The translations under genes and the position numbers were made by a program. A stretch of 64,000 bases of DNA from Cololabis saira (Eukaryota; Chordata; Actinopteri; Beloniformes; Belonidae). Shown piece after piece: positions 1-22,242 of this stretch (positions are counted from its first letter, which is position 1; each line of letters opens with the position of its first letter). The stretch is taken from assembly GCF_033807715.1 (NCBI RefSeq), contig NC_084599.1:27433125-27497124 (forward strand). Direction: 5' to 3'. Below the pieces are notes generated by a model. The model was not told the origin of the DNA. It ran no database searches and saw nothing but the letters and a program-made list of their open reading frames with translations.

Positions 1-1326
1 TCGTAGAAAGCTTTGGCAAGATTTTCCCGGTCCATACACCAACAGTTCAGTTAACAGTTAGACAAACCCCGCAAAGGCCTTGAGCATTGCTCTGCAACCC
101 CTCTGTATCGGTGATTCGTGTAGGGTTATCACACTTATCATGGTGCTGCTGTCAGGATGGGAAGGCCGAAATATGTGAGACAATCTAAGGCGATGGCTTC
201 TCTTGGCTGAGTTCATATTCTGTTGTTGCTCCTTTCGCTTTACTCCAGGTTGAAAAAGACAGAAGTCATAGTGAATAAAAGACCTACTGTGTGTTGGACT
301 GGCTCTTCACCAACTATTTGTGTGGAATCTTTCCATCTGAAAGGAAGAAAGATAGCTTTCTGCATCCTGACATAAACACATTTATTTTTTGCATGGGATG
401 AGCACATCACATGGCATGAACTGACAAATAACATGTCAAGACTATATTAGGTCCATGACAGAGTTAATTAAAAATGCCAAGGCTGGTTGTCATGGATTTT
501 CAGAACAACACCCGTATTTGTGCACAAGCAAACATCCATCACTTGTTTTCCTGTGTGATGTGTGGAAATTCCCTTTCTAAGCTACTGTATCTTAGTTATT
601 CCCATTATCCTATTAGTTCATGGAGCACCAAGTAGTGTTGATACATGTTTTGGTAGAATAAAGGAAGGAAAACGATATTTTAAAATGCTGGCAGTGTAAA
701 AAGGATACCCATGAGAACTAGCATATGTATACTTGGCCAAAACTGTCATCTTGAGTATTTGCAAGCTCTGTTAAAAAGGTCAGCTCTTCACTAAAAATTC
801 AACCTAGAAAAATCCTCTTTCATTAAACAAGGCCGGTGGGCAGTTGCACCTTACTGCGTGCACAGCAGTATCATCTTACCAGTGACACTCGGGTATTGTC
901 TGTGGCTGCTCAGCGCAAAAGTTATTATGCAGATATGCCGGAAATTTTCATACCTCAGAGGGATGTTCCCATATCAAGGGCTAATTGTGCGTGAGACTTG
1001 TTGCAGCTTGACTGATATGGGGAATTAGTGTTATAAATGTACCTGGTGTGTGCTGTTAGTGCTCTCTGTGCGGGAGCTGCAACAAGTTCAGGTGTGACAC
1101 ACCTGAACTCAAAAGGTGTTGGGTTTCCAGCTGGCAGGGACTGGCTGGCCTCTTTCAGCTACTGTTACCAAGCTACACCTCATCATTAATTTATCTCACC
1201 CTAAACCTCTGGGCGGTTGGTTGGGTGTTTGTTCAGCTAAGTGCAAGGAAGGACGGTGTTTCTCTTTCTGCCAGAGTGGTGCACCAGCAGGGCTTCCAGG
1301 GAAGGACTAAAACCTGAGCTGGGTCG
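1..1326. other. gipc3: Upstream DNA of gipc3
   Basis: I see no convincing coding exon here. It should hold the gipc3 promoter and 5' UTR. No clear TATA box or CpG island is visible. The one structured element is the palindrome at 1086-1108, listed separately. Confidence 0.5.
1086..1108. promoter_or_regulatory. Perfect 23-bp palindrome with paired E-boxes upstream of gipc3
   Basis: Eleven-base arms (GTTCAGGTGTG and its exact reverse complement) flank a single A. Each arm has an E-box of the CAGGTG/CACCTG class bound by Snail, ZEB and bHLH factors, and the T-box half-site core AGGTGTGA. It lies 219 bases before the first ATG of gipc3. A regulatory role is inference only. Confidence 0.4.
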
Positions 1327-11311
<9,985 letters not shown>

Positions 11312-11321
11312 AAATTGACAT

Positions 11322-11327
11322 AATAAA
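11322..11327 (+). terminator. gipc3: Possible gipc3 polyadenylation signal
   Basis: AATAAA lies only 11 bases after the stop codon. If used, the 3' UTR would be unusually short; another AATAAA near 11739 could serve instead. Confidence 0.35.
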
Positions 11328-12749
11328 GAGAAATTATTTTTTCTCATATTCCATCCCATTGTAAAAAAAAAAGCACAGCATAAGATTGTTTTAATGTTGC
11401 CTTCCAAGTCCATGTCATGACTTTTAATCTTTACAACCACGATAGGAACCAGTATTAGATCAATAATTTACCTTTGGACAATGAAAGGTATTCCTAACAA
11501 ATCCCCCCACTAAATGCAATGATATGCATGCAAAAAGACTGCAGTGCAGTTTTATATCCAGTTTAACTGCAATGTGATGGTGATTTTAGGATTTGCTGGT
11601 TCACCATGACATATAGGTTTTTCATGTTTGATCAAAGATGATTACATGGATTGCAATTTAAAGAAGGTATAAAACAGCAGTTTACTTCAGCAAATGACTT
11701 TTGTGAACTATCTAGGAATGCAGGAAGTTGAATAATCACAAATAAACTCACTTGCCCTCATTAAAGTCACTAGGGAAAACAAGGACATGATCTTTTTATG
11801 GATGACCATGAATGTATTTGTGCACTCAATATCAAAACTAAAGTGGACAAGATTTCTCTGCGTGTTTCTCTTGGTGAAAAAACAATCGACAGCAGACTTT
11901 CAACTTATTTGAATCTTATTATTCTGATCGGAAATAAGATGTCAGTCCCTTCTCCCGGGTGTTCATTGGGAGAGCCAGTTACAAGTCAGTTCAGAGCAGA
12001 ACAGTAAGTCCCCTTAAAGAAAAGATTGATAGTTGAATCAATAATAGCCCCCCACCCACAGAACAAAGACACAACAACAGCACACACAATTATCAGTCAA
12101 TGTCAGTCCTCCAGTCGGTGACCAAGGACTTGGAAAAAAATTATGTTTTTTTAAAAGACATTCATCAGGTTTATCGTGAGAAAAATGGAATGGCAAGTGA
12201 CAAATCTCTGGCTGAACGGCCAACTATGCAATACAAATTTTCCCAACAGTAACTCAACTCTTTGCTTCCCATGATAAAAATAAACAAGTCAAAGGAAAAT
12301 GTGATTATCTGTTGTCCAGCTTGTGTACATTTGGATCAATCTGACCTAATAACAAAATCAGGATCTTCATACATCCTGCTCCCATGAAGAACTCAATTAT
12401 TTCAGTGTTACCCTTTTTCAGTATAATATAAATACATTATATGATCTTGCTTGAGTATCCCTGAACTCAGTTTTGTTTTTTATGTTCATGGAGCAGTATC
12501 TTATTCAAGTTATATCATATTTTTTTCCATAGATCCTATCAGATGGACGTTAAGCTTTGTATGAAGGCATACAATTAAAAACATTTATAAACTGTTAGCA
12601 CATATATTTGCTATCAGACATTTCAGGCATTTTAACCAAACCGAATGTCTTGCTTGAGATAATTGTCAGATTATTGGAAGACAGAAATTCAATAATTCAA
12701 GCATTACCTTTGTAAATAAAATGTACTTGATGATTTGATTTTCCAGGTT

Positions 12750-13580
12750 TCATCACAATACGTTTTTACAATTTTGACCTATTATCTTTAAGTCTGACTC
12801 CATTAGATACAGTAGTTATCCTGCAGTGTTTTAATCTGAACCAATAAACCGTTTAATCCACACTGAATAATCTCAACCTGCTGAGCTGTATGATCTGCCC
12901 TTAAAGGAGGCCTGTAGCCAATGCCCACTGCAGTTAAACTGTAAGCTACAAGCATCTAGTTGGCATCACGAGGGATACTGCAATGTCGGGATGGGAGATC
13001 CTACCCAGAATCATTTTCTATTTTCAAATGTGTCAAATTGGTGTTCTTCACCAATTTAACACAATTATTTCTTCTTCTGTCTTTCAGTTCAGTTGAAACA
13101 GATCAATTTGCGTTAGGACCTTTAGTCAGAAGTAGCTTCATGCTGTACAGATCCTTTGAGTTCCAGAAAAGACGGTTTATTTGAATTAAGGCAGAGACAT
13201 CAATATCTGCTTGCAGTTTTTGGTATTTCTTGTGCTTGTCTTGGGGACATACTGTAGGTACCGGTTACCTTTATAGCTGGTCTTGTTTACAGTTTGTTCT
13301 ACGTAAGCAGCAACCCTTGAAATTAATGTGATTTTCAAAACTGCTTCAAGTCAGGGGTGCTGGAGCCGCTCAGTTACTACCGCATGAGTAGGCACGGCTC
13401 AGGTTGCCACTTGATTACAGCTGGCTATAAGAGAAGGATTGTTTGACTGAATTCAAATGATAAAATGATTCAAGAGAGTTTCAGAAGATAAGATACTTTT
13501 TTTCAGAATCATGTTGAAGGTTTGAGTTTTGCAGCTACACAGTATTAGACAAAGAGCAGACAAACTACTTTGCAGAACTC
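12750..13580. repeat. Old duplicated non-coding block, copy A
   Basis: This stretch aligns by eye to 14028-14700 through a series of ordered landmarks: the GAGCTGTA and AAACTGTA segments, GATCCTACC, TTTAAATGTGTNAA-type sequence, CTTCTTCTGT, GTCAGNGGTGCTGGAGCCG, TTTCAGAAGATAA and TTTTGCAGCTACAC. Copy A has about 200 extra bases (roughly 13090-13335) relative to copy B. Nature unknown: local tandem duplication or two copies of an unclassified repeat. Confidence 0.7.
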
Positions 13581-14027
13581 ATAGTTATACGACGAATACT
13601 ATTCTCTCCATTCACACGGCCTGCTCCTCCTAGGTTCATGTCAGTCAGTAATCAGGGTTCTAGTTAGAACATTTTACCACCTGATAACAAAGACAACATA
13701 TACAATTATGACTCACTGAATTGAGGCCTTTCCTTTTGTTTGATGGAATGATGGCTGCTGGTTATAATAAATTTGATAACCCGATTAAAAATCCAAAAAC
13801 TGAGGGTTAACAAAGAAGACAATCAATTCAATCAAATGTTCTTCATTGGTTTATATTTAACATTTATTTCCAATGCATTACAAAGATGAGTACATAAAAA
13901 TGTGCATATAAAGACGTTTTTTATGATTTCAGTTCCTTTGATTATCGCATTTTTATGTAGCAGGGTAGGATGGAGCAGCAATTTTAAAATCAGCCTTGAT
14001 AATTCCACCCATATGATGAAGTTTAGT

Positions 14028-14700
14028 CACAATAGGGTTTACATTTTTTAGTTTAGCTCTGAATCCATTAGTTGGTCCTGCAGGATTTTAATGTGAACAA
14101 ATAAGGCCTTCAATTCACACTTTGTTAACTGCTGATGTGATTTAAGATCTCAGCTGAGGGAAAATATCAAATAGACCTATCTAAACGTGCTGAGCTGTAC
14201 GATAAACGTCTAAAGCAGCTCTGTCGTTACGGCTGATGCAGCTAAACTGTAGCCTACATGCATATAGTTACCATGGGAACCATTAAGATGTGGGATTCTG
14301 TGATGCAAGCGTGGGCGATCCTACCTAGCATCTCCTGCTGTTCACCACAATGTTTGTTATAAGTTCTCCATGTTTAAATGTGTGAAGTCAGTGTTATTCA
14401 CGAACTTAACACAGTTATTACTTCTTCTGTGTTCCAGTTCATTCTGCAAATTGATTGATTTGTTTTTCAAAACTCCCACAAGTCAGTGGTGCTGGAGCCG
14501 TTCAGTTAGTACCATGCAGGAAGGAAGGGCTCAGGTGGCCAGTCCATCACAGTTGGGTACAAGAGAATAACTGACTGATGAAACTCAAACAATTAAATGA
14601 TTTAAGAGGTGGTTTCAGAAGATAACACACACACACACTTTTTTGGAATAATGTTGACTGTTTGAGAGACTTTTGCAGCTACACTGCGTTACAATAAATA
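14028..14700. repeat. Old duplicated non-coding block, copy B
   Basis: Diverged second copy of the block at 12750-13580 in the same orientation, with the same order of landmarks. It carries a short CA run at about 14627-14638 absent from copy A. Confidence 0.7.
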
Positions 14701-15590
14701 GAACAGATGAATACTATTCTTACTTAACTTGGTGTCATGCAGGACAAGGAAAAGGAGGCTTTAAAAACACTTTTCAGAAAAATCAATGAGTGATGTCACA
14801 GGGGGGTTGTCTAGTTCTTCTTGTACAGTCTGGCTTGGATCCAAAAATGTTAGATGCAGACCATAGTGAACACAGACAATAATGAATGATTGTCAGGGCA
14901 CTATGTCATGACAGATTTTGTGTGCAGACGCATCACTTCTCCTATTTTGTTTCGTAGAGGAATTCACTTTAGATTTCAGAGGATATTAAAATATCCAACT
15001 ACATGCAGGGTGTATTTCTAATTTGCTTTTGCACTGTAATGCATAAAATACCAATTTAACCAACACATCCCTGGCAAGGGAAAGTAATGAGCTTTTTATT
15101 CTAGTAAAAAATCCTGCATTTTTTAAATGCAGGACTATTCAGAAGGGAAAAAAGAAAAGCTTCCAGAAACATGCTTGATATTCCATCAAAGCTCCTGCGT
15201 TTATTTTAAAATGATTTATGTGATTGTGGTGGAAATCAGTAAAAACAGTTCAGACTTGATAGTCAATATGTAGGTCTATCAGTGGTGAGGAAATATTGAT
15301 ATTTTTGTGTCCATAAGGGTTAAGAAGAGAAAACCACACTCCACAGTGTTGGCTATAAATGCATACAAAATAAAATGGCCGTTATCTCGCTAGTGGTGAG
15401 TTTTTAAGGACTGCACTATACTGTAGTTATGTTGAGAAAGAGGTGACAGAAACTATCCAAAATGCCTTGCTGCTGGAAAGCATGTTGTCATTTAGACCTC
15501 AGACAACTCTAGATCCCTCTTTTTCAGCTACAAGGGCACCTTCCATATAATCTTCTCAGCAGTGTTAAAGAGTTATTACCTTTTTTGAAG

Positions 15591-15782
15591 ACGGCTCACT
15601 TCAAAAAGGTTTTGACAGTTAACCACCACCTCCCCTACAACTCGGAGAGGGCCTCAGAGACCTTCGACCTCCCAGAGGTTCCCAGGAGATGTGACATTTT
15701 CTCTATTCAGGAACTGCGGCCTTTCAGACAGCAGACTAAGCAGAGTCAGAGTGTATTCAATTTATTCAACAAAACTAAAAAG
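15591..15782 (+). CDS. Orphan exon-like open reading segment, unidentified
   Basis: I do not recognise this protein. The segment is open for 64 codons and bounded by a T-rich tract ending TTGAAG at the 5' side and AAG|GTTAGT at the 3' side; it is phase 0 at both ends and 192 bases long. It reads TAHFKKVLTVNHHLPYNSER, ASETFDLPEVPRRCDIFSIQ, ELRPFRQQTKQSQSVFNLFN, KTKK. It is less AT-rich than its surroundings. It lies in the spacer between convergent gipc3 and tbxa2r, where no other exon of such a gene is apparent. It could be a real exon of an unannotated gene, a gene relic, or a transposon protein fragment. Confidence 0.3.
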
Positions 15783-16389
15783 GTTAGTGGCTGAATGTAC
15801 ATTTAGAAGGATGTACTCTTAGTAGAGAATGTAAACAGCAGGTATGTGATGGGGATTATATTAAAACCATCCCAAGAAAACTTGACCATACCTGATTGGA
15901 GTTGCTCCAGTGGAGGTTACAAATAAACAGAAGTCATGTAGATACTTGAGATAGAATTTTTTTCTTTACTTATTTAATTTGAAAAGTATTAATTAAAAAA
16001 AAAAGCAATTTATCTTTCCTATTTCTTATTTGTAGCACATAGGCAGTAATGTATTATGTCAGTGAAACATTTTATGGTTTCAATCATTTAAATTTTCTAT
16101 TCACATGCAATATTGATTTGTTCTGACCAAATATGGTGAAATCAACATTCATATAGTCCAACAATATTCAGTGAATAAAGCTTATGGTTTTAGCAGTTTG
16201 TTGATCCAGCCTCTCTTTTTTGTCAATACAATACTACTTCATGATGATTGCCATGTTTAGACAGGTAATGAAGACGTTTGACGGAGTGTGAAACAGACAA
16301 CGGTTGGTGATTGATTTGTTGTACAAGGAGCAACGTCTGTACTGGAAACCTCTGGATCTCCAAAAACAGTGAAAGCAATGTTATTGTCA

Positions 16390-16690
16390 ATATGGTGGAA
16401 AAGACCCAGATGCAGGAGACCAGGAGGCAGGAGTTCCAAAAAAAATGATTCATTTGAACTTAAAACAAAGAAAGGCACTGCTTAGCAGGATTGCAAAGAA
16501 ACCAGAACATGAAAAAATCCAAAAACCTGACCTGAATCATGGAGGGACAAACCAGTACAGACCAGCAGGGAGCAAGGGAAAGACAAGACAAGATATACAC
16601 AGAAGGCTTGATGAGACACAGGTGCAGACGATCAGGGCAGACAGGAACAAGGACACAGGCTTTCAAAATAAAACATGAAATAAAAACCAA
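16390..16690. repeat. Probable interspersed repeat of unknown class
   Basis: The stretch from the AAGACCCAGATGCAGGAGACC segment to AAAATAAAACATGAAATAAA resembles a common fish interspersed repeat (CAGATGCAGGAGACCAGGAGG... GACAGGAACA...). Ends are not clear. ORFs on both strands are chance. Confidence 0.4.
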
Positions 16691-17034
16691 AACCATGATG
16701 GTTATTTGTATTGTTATAGTTTTAATGATTATACTATTAGGATAATTACTTCTATATGTCATAAGCTAACATATCCATCACATCATATGTAGTAATCATT
16801 TGCATGCCATAAATTGTATTTCACAATCACTCTAGTATCATTTAACTTTTCATATAAATCCCATTGTTTCTTTGTTTGTATAAAATATTGATCAACTGCT
16901 GTGTTGGCTTATATTGTAAATATTAATGATACAGAGAGTCAATCCCATCTCCTAAATAAGCAAATGCTTGTTGCCTTTTTTTCTTCTTTTATTTTACGTT
17001 AAACTGTTTGGCATTCACAATATTCCAGATCTTT

Positions 17035-17197
17035 CCTGTTGTCCATCTCCATCCTAGACAACGGTCTCTGAGGAGTTTTCCTTGTCACTGTTTGGCTTAA
17101 GGTTTTACTCCCACTAGGGGAGTTTTTACCTGTCATTGTTTATGTTTATGTAATAATTGCTCAGGCTTAATGTTCAATAAAATTGAATTGAATTGGA
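17035..17197 (+). mobile_element. L2-type LINE 3' end, short fragment
   Basis: Contains TTTGGCTTAAGGTTTTACTC then CCACTAGGGGAGTTTTTACC and ends in AAAATTGAATTGAATTGG, the GAATT-repeat tail of a widespread fish LINE. The same tail recurs at 23925-24076 and 32620-33132. Confidence 0.7.
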
Positions 17198-17684
17198 AAG
17201 CTCTGGAATATTCAGTTCAACTCTCCCTGTTCTCAGTACCATAAAAGACAAACATGAAAGGCTCCAAGTTTCCTTCCATGGAAAGCAGCCTCCACTTACT
17301 TATGTCTCCCAAAGTGAGAGCATCAGGCGTGCTGACTTTGGCTGAAGCGCAAATGGCTGTTTACTTCAACCCTCTTTGCTGCATCCATGAAGAGTCCTGG
17401 ATTCCCAAATGCCGTATGAAAGAGAAAAATGTGTTTCGGTTCCATAACAGTCAACATTAGCTGAAAAAAAAAACAACCTCATTATGACCAGTGCTGCTTC
17501 TCTAATGGAAACTTGACCCCACCGCTCTACTTTCTGAAGGTACAGAAAATACTAAAATGCATTTTAATATGTAGTCACTTCAAAAATTGTAAATTTTCAC
17601 CATTTTAAGATGGTTGTCTGTATCCATCAGTCTTCTATCTAAACAACAAAACGTGTGACCTAATCACCACTGCTTCAAAAACAG

Positions 17685-17990
17685 CCCTTTTCTTGCTTAA
17701 AGCTTGGCTGACTCTGGAATGCTCTCCCTGCCAACATTAGATCTGCCAACAGTTTAGACTGTTTTAAGTCCCAGCTCAAGGCGCATTTATTTAAATCTGC
17801 TTAAGGTTAGCCAACAATTTTGATGTTATTCCCCTTTTTTTGTTATTTGCCTATTTTATTCTGTTTTTATGTGTGTTTTATGGTGCTTTGTTTTTAAGAG
17901 GTTGTTTTTCTGATTTTTATCTGTTATTGTAAAGCACTTTGTGATTTTTATCTGCGAAAAGCGCTCTATAAATAAACCTTTCTTACTGTA
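17685..17990 (+). mobile_element. LINE 3' end fragment (ORF2 tail remnant)
   Basis: A degraded tail of a reverse-transcriptase ORF is visible (a TGGAATGCTCTCCCTGCC-type stretch, then a phenylalanine/leucine-rich end), followed by TAAAGCACTTTGTGATTTTT and GCGCTCTATAAATAAA, the usual 3' end of fish LINEs of this class. No intact ORF. Confidence 0.6.
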
Positions 17991-18679
17991 CTTACTATCA
18001 ACTTGGAAAAACAGGAACCAATTTTAAAGAGTGGTGGAACAAATGAAGGGAGGAAAATATTGCTTTTTAAACTTAAATTAGTATAAAACAAATAAAAATT
18101 AAAAGAAGTTGGATTACATTAAATTAAAATATGATTTGAGTGTGCTCCATTTTTGACTAAGTGGAGCAAAAAATATCCAACGCAGACCAAAGTGAACAGT
18201 TGAAAGATCTCTTATACCATAAACATAAAAAAAGATTGACAAATGATCTGAGCTCCTGAGTCGATTCAGAGATGGGCATATTGCTGTTTTTGTGTAGAAA
18301 GTCTTGATGTTGAAGTTTTTTAGTACGTGGAAGATCTTAAGCAGAGCAGACAACAGTTAGTTTAATCAACCACAATAACAGATCATATAGTGAGACATGA
18401 ACATCCTCTGACAATGATTGATGAGGTCACCACAGTAAAGGAGCTGCAGATTGATGACATGATAATATAGCAACGTCCCAGCAGCAATGGCACAGCCAGT
18501 GTTGGGGTAGTTACTCAAAAAAAGTAATCCATTACATATTACGAGTTACTTTAAAAAAAAGTAATCCCTTACACTACCTAATTACTGGTTGCTGAAAGTA
18601 ACTAGTTATATTACTTTTGGATTACTCCACAATATCACCTGAGCTGCACCATAACTCGATTGCCAATGAACAACATGTA

Positions 18680-19048
18680 CAGGACTGTCTCAGAAAATTT
18701 GAATATTGTGATTTTCTGTAATGCAATTACAAAAACAAAACTGTCATACATTCCGGATTCATTACAAATCAACTGAAATATTGCAAGCCTTTTATTATTT
18801 TAATATTGCTGATTATGGCTTACAGCTTAAGAAAACTCAAATATCCTATCTCAAAAAATTAGAATATTCTGGGAATCTTAATCTTAAAATGTAAGCCATA
18901 ATCAGCAACATTAAAATAATAAAAGGCTTGCAATATTTCAGTTGATTTGTAATGAATCCAGAATGTATGACATTTTTGTTTTTTTTTAATTGCATAACAG
19001 AAAATAAAGAACTTTATCACAATATTCTAATTTTCTGAGACAGTCCTG
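18680..19048. mobile_element. Foldback MITE, copy 2 (nested in hAT)
   Basis: A 369-bp palindrome of the same family as 2119-2485, again flanked by TA dinucleotides. It is the first of three insertions in the surrounding hAT element. Confidence 0.88.
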
Positions 19049-19131
19049 TAATTGGAACCTTATTACTACAGTGCCCAGATCAGCACCAGAAGTCCCGTAA
19101 AATCCCGTAAAATCTCGTAAAGTCACGTTAA

Positions 19132-19244
19132 AGGCTGATTTATGGTTCTACGCAGTACTTACGGCGTATGGTACGCGGCGACGCGCACCGTACGTGTGCG
19201 CGCCGTAGGCTGCGTTGATTTAACGTGGAACCATAAATCAGCCT
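19132..19244. mobile_element. Small PIF/Harbinger-like MITE (nested in hAT)
   Basis: A 113-bp element with inverted ends AGGCTGATTTATGGTTC and GAACCATAAATCAGCCT, flanked by TAA on both sides. It is CpG-rich inside (GTACGCGGCGACGCGCACC...). The 3-bp TAA duplication fits PIF/Harbinger. Confidence 0.82.
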
Positions 19245-19247
19245 TAA

Positions 19248-19726
19248 AGGCTGAATTATACTTCTGCGTCAAAACGACGCCGTGTCTACGGCGTGTGGTT
19301 TTTGGACACGCAGAGGACACGCCGTCACATGCGCCGTCAGTGACGTGCACCTCCCGAAAATTGTAACTACGCGTCGAGGAGACGCCGTCCACACGCAGAC
19401 CGAGAGGGCTGTGATTGGTTCGTTTGAAAGCGAAGCATTTCCGGTTTCCGGTTTGAATCAGTAGTGAACTTCCAGGGCTTTTTTCTTCGTTTATATGTGA
19501 TTTTTTTTGTTTTTGTTTTTTGCACAATAGTTGTCCTTATTTCTTTGATTTACTGTGACCGGAAAAAGTCGGATAAACCATTCAGAAAAAGATCGCTAAC
19601 TAGTGGCCGCGGGGGGTACTGCACCGCGACCAAACGGAGAGACGGAGAACTCTGAACGATTCGTGACGGCACCACGGGTGCGCCGTGTGCTCTGCGTGTG
19701 TGTGACGCAGAAGTATACCCGCACCT
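19248..19726. mobile_element. PIF/Harbinger-like MITE, 479 bp (nested in hAT)
   Basis: Inverted ends AGGCTGAATTATACTTCTGC... and ...CAGAAGTATACCCGCACCT, flanked by TAA (19245-19247 and 19727-19729). It shares the TAA at 19245-19247 with its neighbour, so one element landed at the edge of the other. It is unusually GC- and CpG-rich for this window. ORFs on both strands are by-products of that composition. Confidence 0.82.
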
Positions 19727-19982
19727 TAAGTCAGACAAGTGTTGCAGCACGCGTGAAGACATCCATGTTGAAGACGCATGAAAGGCAAGTTTGATTTTCT
19801 TTTCTGTTCTCCCGTTCTACATGTAGCTGAAAAGCTTAAAGTAACTAAAGTAACGTAATTTTTTGTCTTAGAGTAACTATAACGGGATTACCCAAATTAC
19901 AACTGTAACGCGATACATTACTGCATTACTGGCGAATGTAATCTCGTTACACCCAACACTGGGCGCAGCACACCTGTAGCAG

Positions 19983-20083
19983 ACACACACACACACACAC
20001 GCACACGCACACGCACACACACACGCACACGCACACGCACACGCACACGCACACGCACACGCACACGCACACGCACACACACC
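19983..20083. repeat. Compound (AC)n / (ACACGC)n microsatellite
   Basis: About 100 bp of AC dinucleotides interrupted by regularly spaced GC, giving an ACACGC hexamer ladder. It begins 21 bp after the end of the hAT element. Confidence 0.95.
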
Positions 20084-20952
20084 TACCTCTACTTTGCCCA
20101 AAAATCAGTGCAGCACTACAGCTCACAGGGGGGCTTTGATTTCACTGGGATAACATTCTGTCATAGTTTTAATAAAAAGGATTAAACAGTGAAGTTGTGT
20201 TAGAGGTTCCAATTCAATGAAATGTCAAATTTTTTGTGGTCTCACCTTCAAAAGGTTAAGGTTCTCCAACAAGTGACAGGTTAAATGTATTTAGGGTATT
20301 TTTAGCTTACATTTAATAAATGTGCCAACTTATGACAGTAAAGTCAAGCATCTGAAACGGTTTTAAGGGCTTATGTGAACAACATCATTTACTGTAATTA
20401 TATTTTTGACGCACACAGAACAAAACCAGACAAATAAAGTTTGGTCCAATGACAACGCCATAGTCAGTCTTGTATGGCTGTCTTGGAAAAACCAGAAGGT
20501 CAGCAGTTAATTGCGTCCCTATGGTAAGTTTAGACTAACACAAATTATACATATATTCTCTTACCTGTATATCTGGTCGGTCTCCATACTAATACCACAA
20601 TGTGGAAATACTGCACTAAATATTAATATTTAACATATATCTGGACAACTGCTTTCAAATGTCACTTTTCATTTTATTTATGCAGCACACATACAGTACA
20701 TGTTACATCTCATATAAAACATCCCTGTGAACAATGTCTTAGGAAGATAACGGTCTCTACAAATACATGACAAGAGGAGTATGAGATAATTAGGAGTATT
20801 TTTTAAGAATGTAAGAAATCACCAGTGTAGAGAACCAAACAGTATCCAACGTTTTCTTCAACATGACATTTTTGAAATTCATCAAAATTAAAATAAACAA
20901 AACACACATTTTGGTTTCTGCACTTTGATTTTCTGCAAACATAGATTCCAAT

Positions 20953-21492
20953 CAGAGTTATTACAGTTCATGAAAACTAAGACTAAATCTGAAACTAACA
21001 GTTAAAAAATAATCCTGTTAACTGAAATGAAAATAAAAACTAAAGTTTTTCATTAAAATAAAACAAAATAAAAATTGAACAATACAAAACTAACTGAAAC
21101 AAATTAGATTTACTGGTAAAATAATTTGTATTATTAATATTATTATTATTATTAATAAGAGTAGCAGTATTTTAACTTTTATTTAATGTTTCCGGCTTCA
21201 TTTTTCTAATTTCTAATTAAAAAACTTTTTTTAATTATTCAAAGGAAAAGTAATTTTGTACTGTTGACACTGTCAATAGGATTATTTCATCCATATCAGT
21301 CAGTTCTTCAAAAACTGAAACTTAGATGAAAAAGAAACTAAAATGAAACTAACCAGGTTTTTCCAAAACTAACACTGAGCCAAAAATAATAATGTGCTTT
21401 GTAAATGAACTAAAAATAAACTGAAATACTCAAACTGAAAAACTAAATAAAAAACATAAACTATTAAAAAATTCCTAACTATCATAACTCTG
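20953..21492. mobile_element. hAT-type non-autonomous element downstream of the tbxa2r stop
   Basis: Ends CAGAGTTAT and ATAACTCTG, flanked by a perfect 8-bp duplication ATTCCAAT (20945-20952 and 21493-21500). The body is A-rich with AACTAAAAC-type repeats. It begins about 750 bp after the tbxa2r stop codon and could fall in that gene's 3' UTR. Confidence 0.88.
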
Positions 21493-22242
21493 ATTCCAAT
21501 ATACAGATACATGCATGAAATCTGTATATTGGACCCCGAGGGATTAATGAAAGATGCAAGACAATGATTTTCATAATTTCCACATACTTGTGTAAAGGCC
21601 AAAAAAGCTTGCAACCAATCTTTCTTGATTGAATGTGATATAACAGTTACTCTCCTGCAAGAACATAGAACAATATCATCTGCAATACACAAATACATAT
21701 AAAATATTTACATTTACATGCCAGGATTACGCACCATCACAGACAAACTCAATGCAAGATAAGGAGTCAGTATTCATTGTTTGGTGCTCCTGAGATTGAT
21801 TTCTTTAAGAAATTTAAGAAAATCAGAGCTAAATGTTCATTTGTTTAAAATGTCACAAAGGTTGTAATCATCTCATCAAAGATAAAGGCTGCCATTATCT
21901 GCTGTAACATGAGTATTAGCAAAATAAACCATAAAAATAAAAGTGCCTTAGCTGATTGCAGTATCATAATTAACTGTGTAGCAGGACTCTTTTTTTTGAT
22001 GGTAGGTTACAGGTTTGGGCTCTGGTAACCGTGCACTCCTGCTTTGTGTGAATGCTTTGCTCTAAATATTGAAGCGTTTCATCGGCCTACAACAACATAA
22101 TATAATTAAATCCTCTGACATCCTTAGTGCAAACTTGCAGCTTACCATCAACACAGTCAACATAAAAAACAGTGATTAAGAAATAAAAACTATCACATTA
22201 ACTTTGACCCTTATGTCAGTCTCCTGTTATCATAATCCAAAT

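Larger units (their letters stand above)
14701..18496. other. gipc3-tbxa2r spacer, non-repeat part
   Basis: Apart from the exon-like segment and LINE fragments listed separately, no gene is apparent. The stretch 18110-18430 shares short similarity with about 14825-14900 (both carry a CAGACCA.AGTGAACA motif), so it may be a further decayed relative of the duplicated block. Confidence 0.4.
18497..19961. mobile_element. hAT-type DNA transposon carrying three nested insertions
   Basis: The ends are CAGTGTTGGGGTAG... and ...TACACCCAACACTG. The flanking octamers are GGCACAGC (18489-18496) and GGCGCAGC (19962-19969), an 8-bp target duplication with one change, as expected for hAT elements. The inner terminal regions are built of TAATC/GTTAC repeats typical of this fish hAT group. 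No transposase ORF. Three separate elements sit inside it: 18680-19048, 19132-19244 and 19248-19726. Confidence 0.9.
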
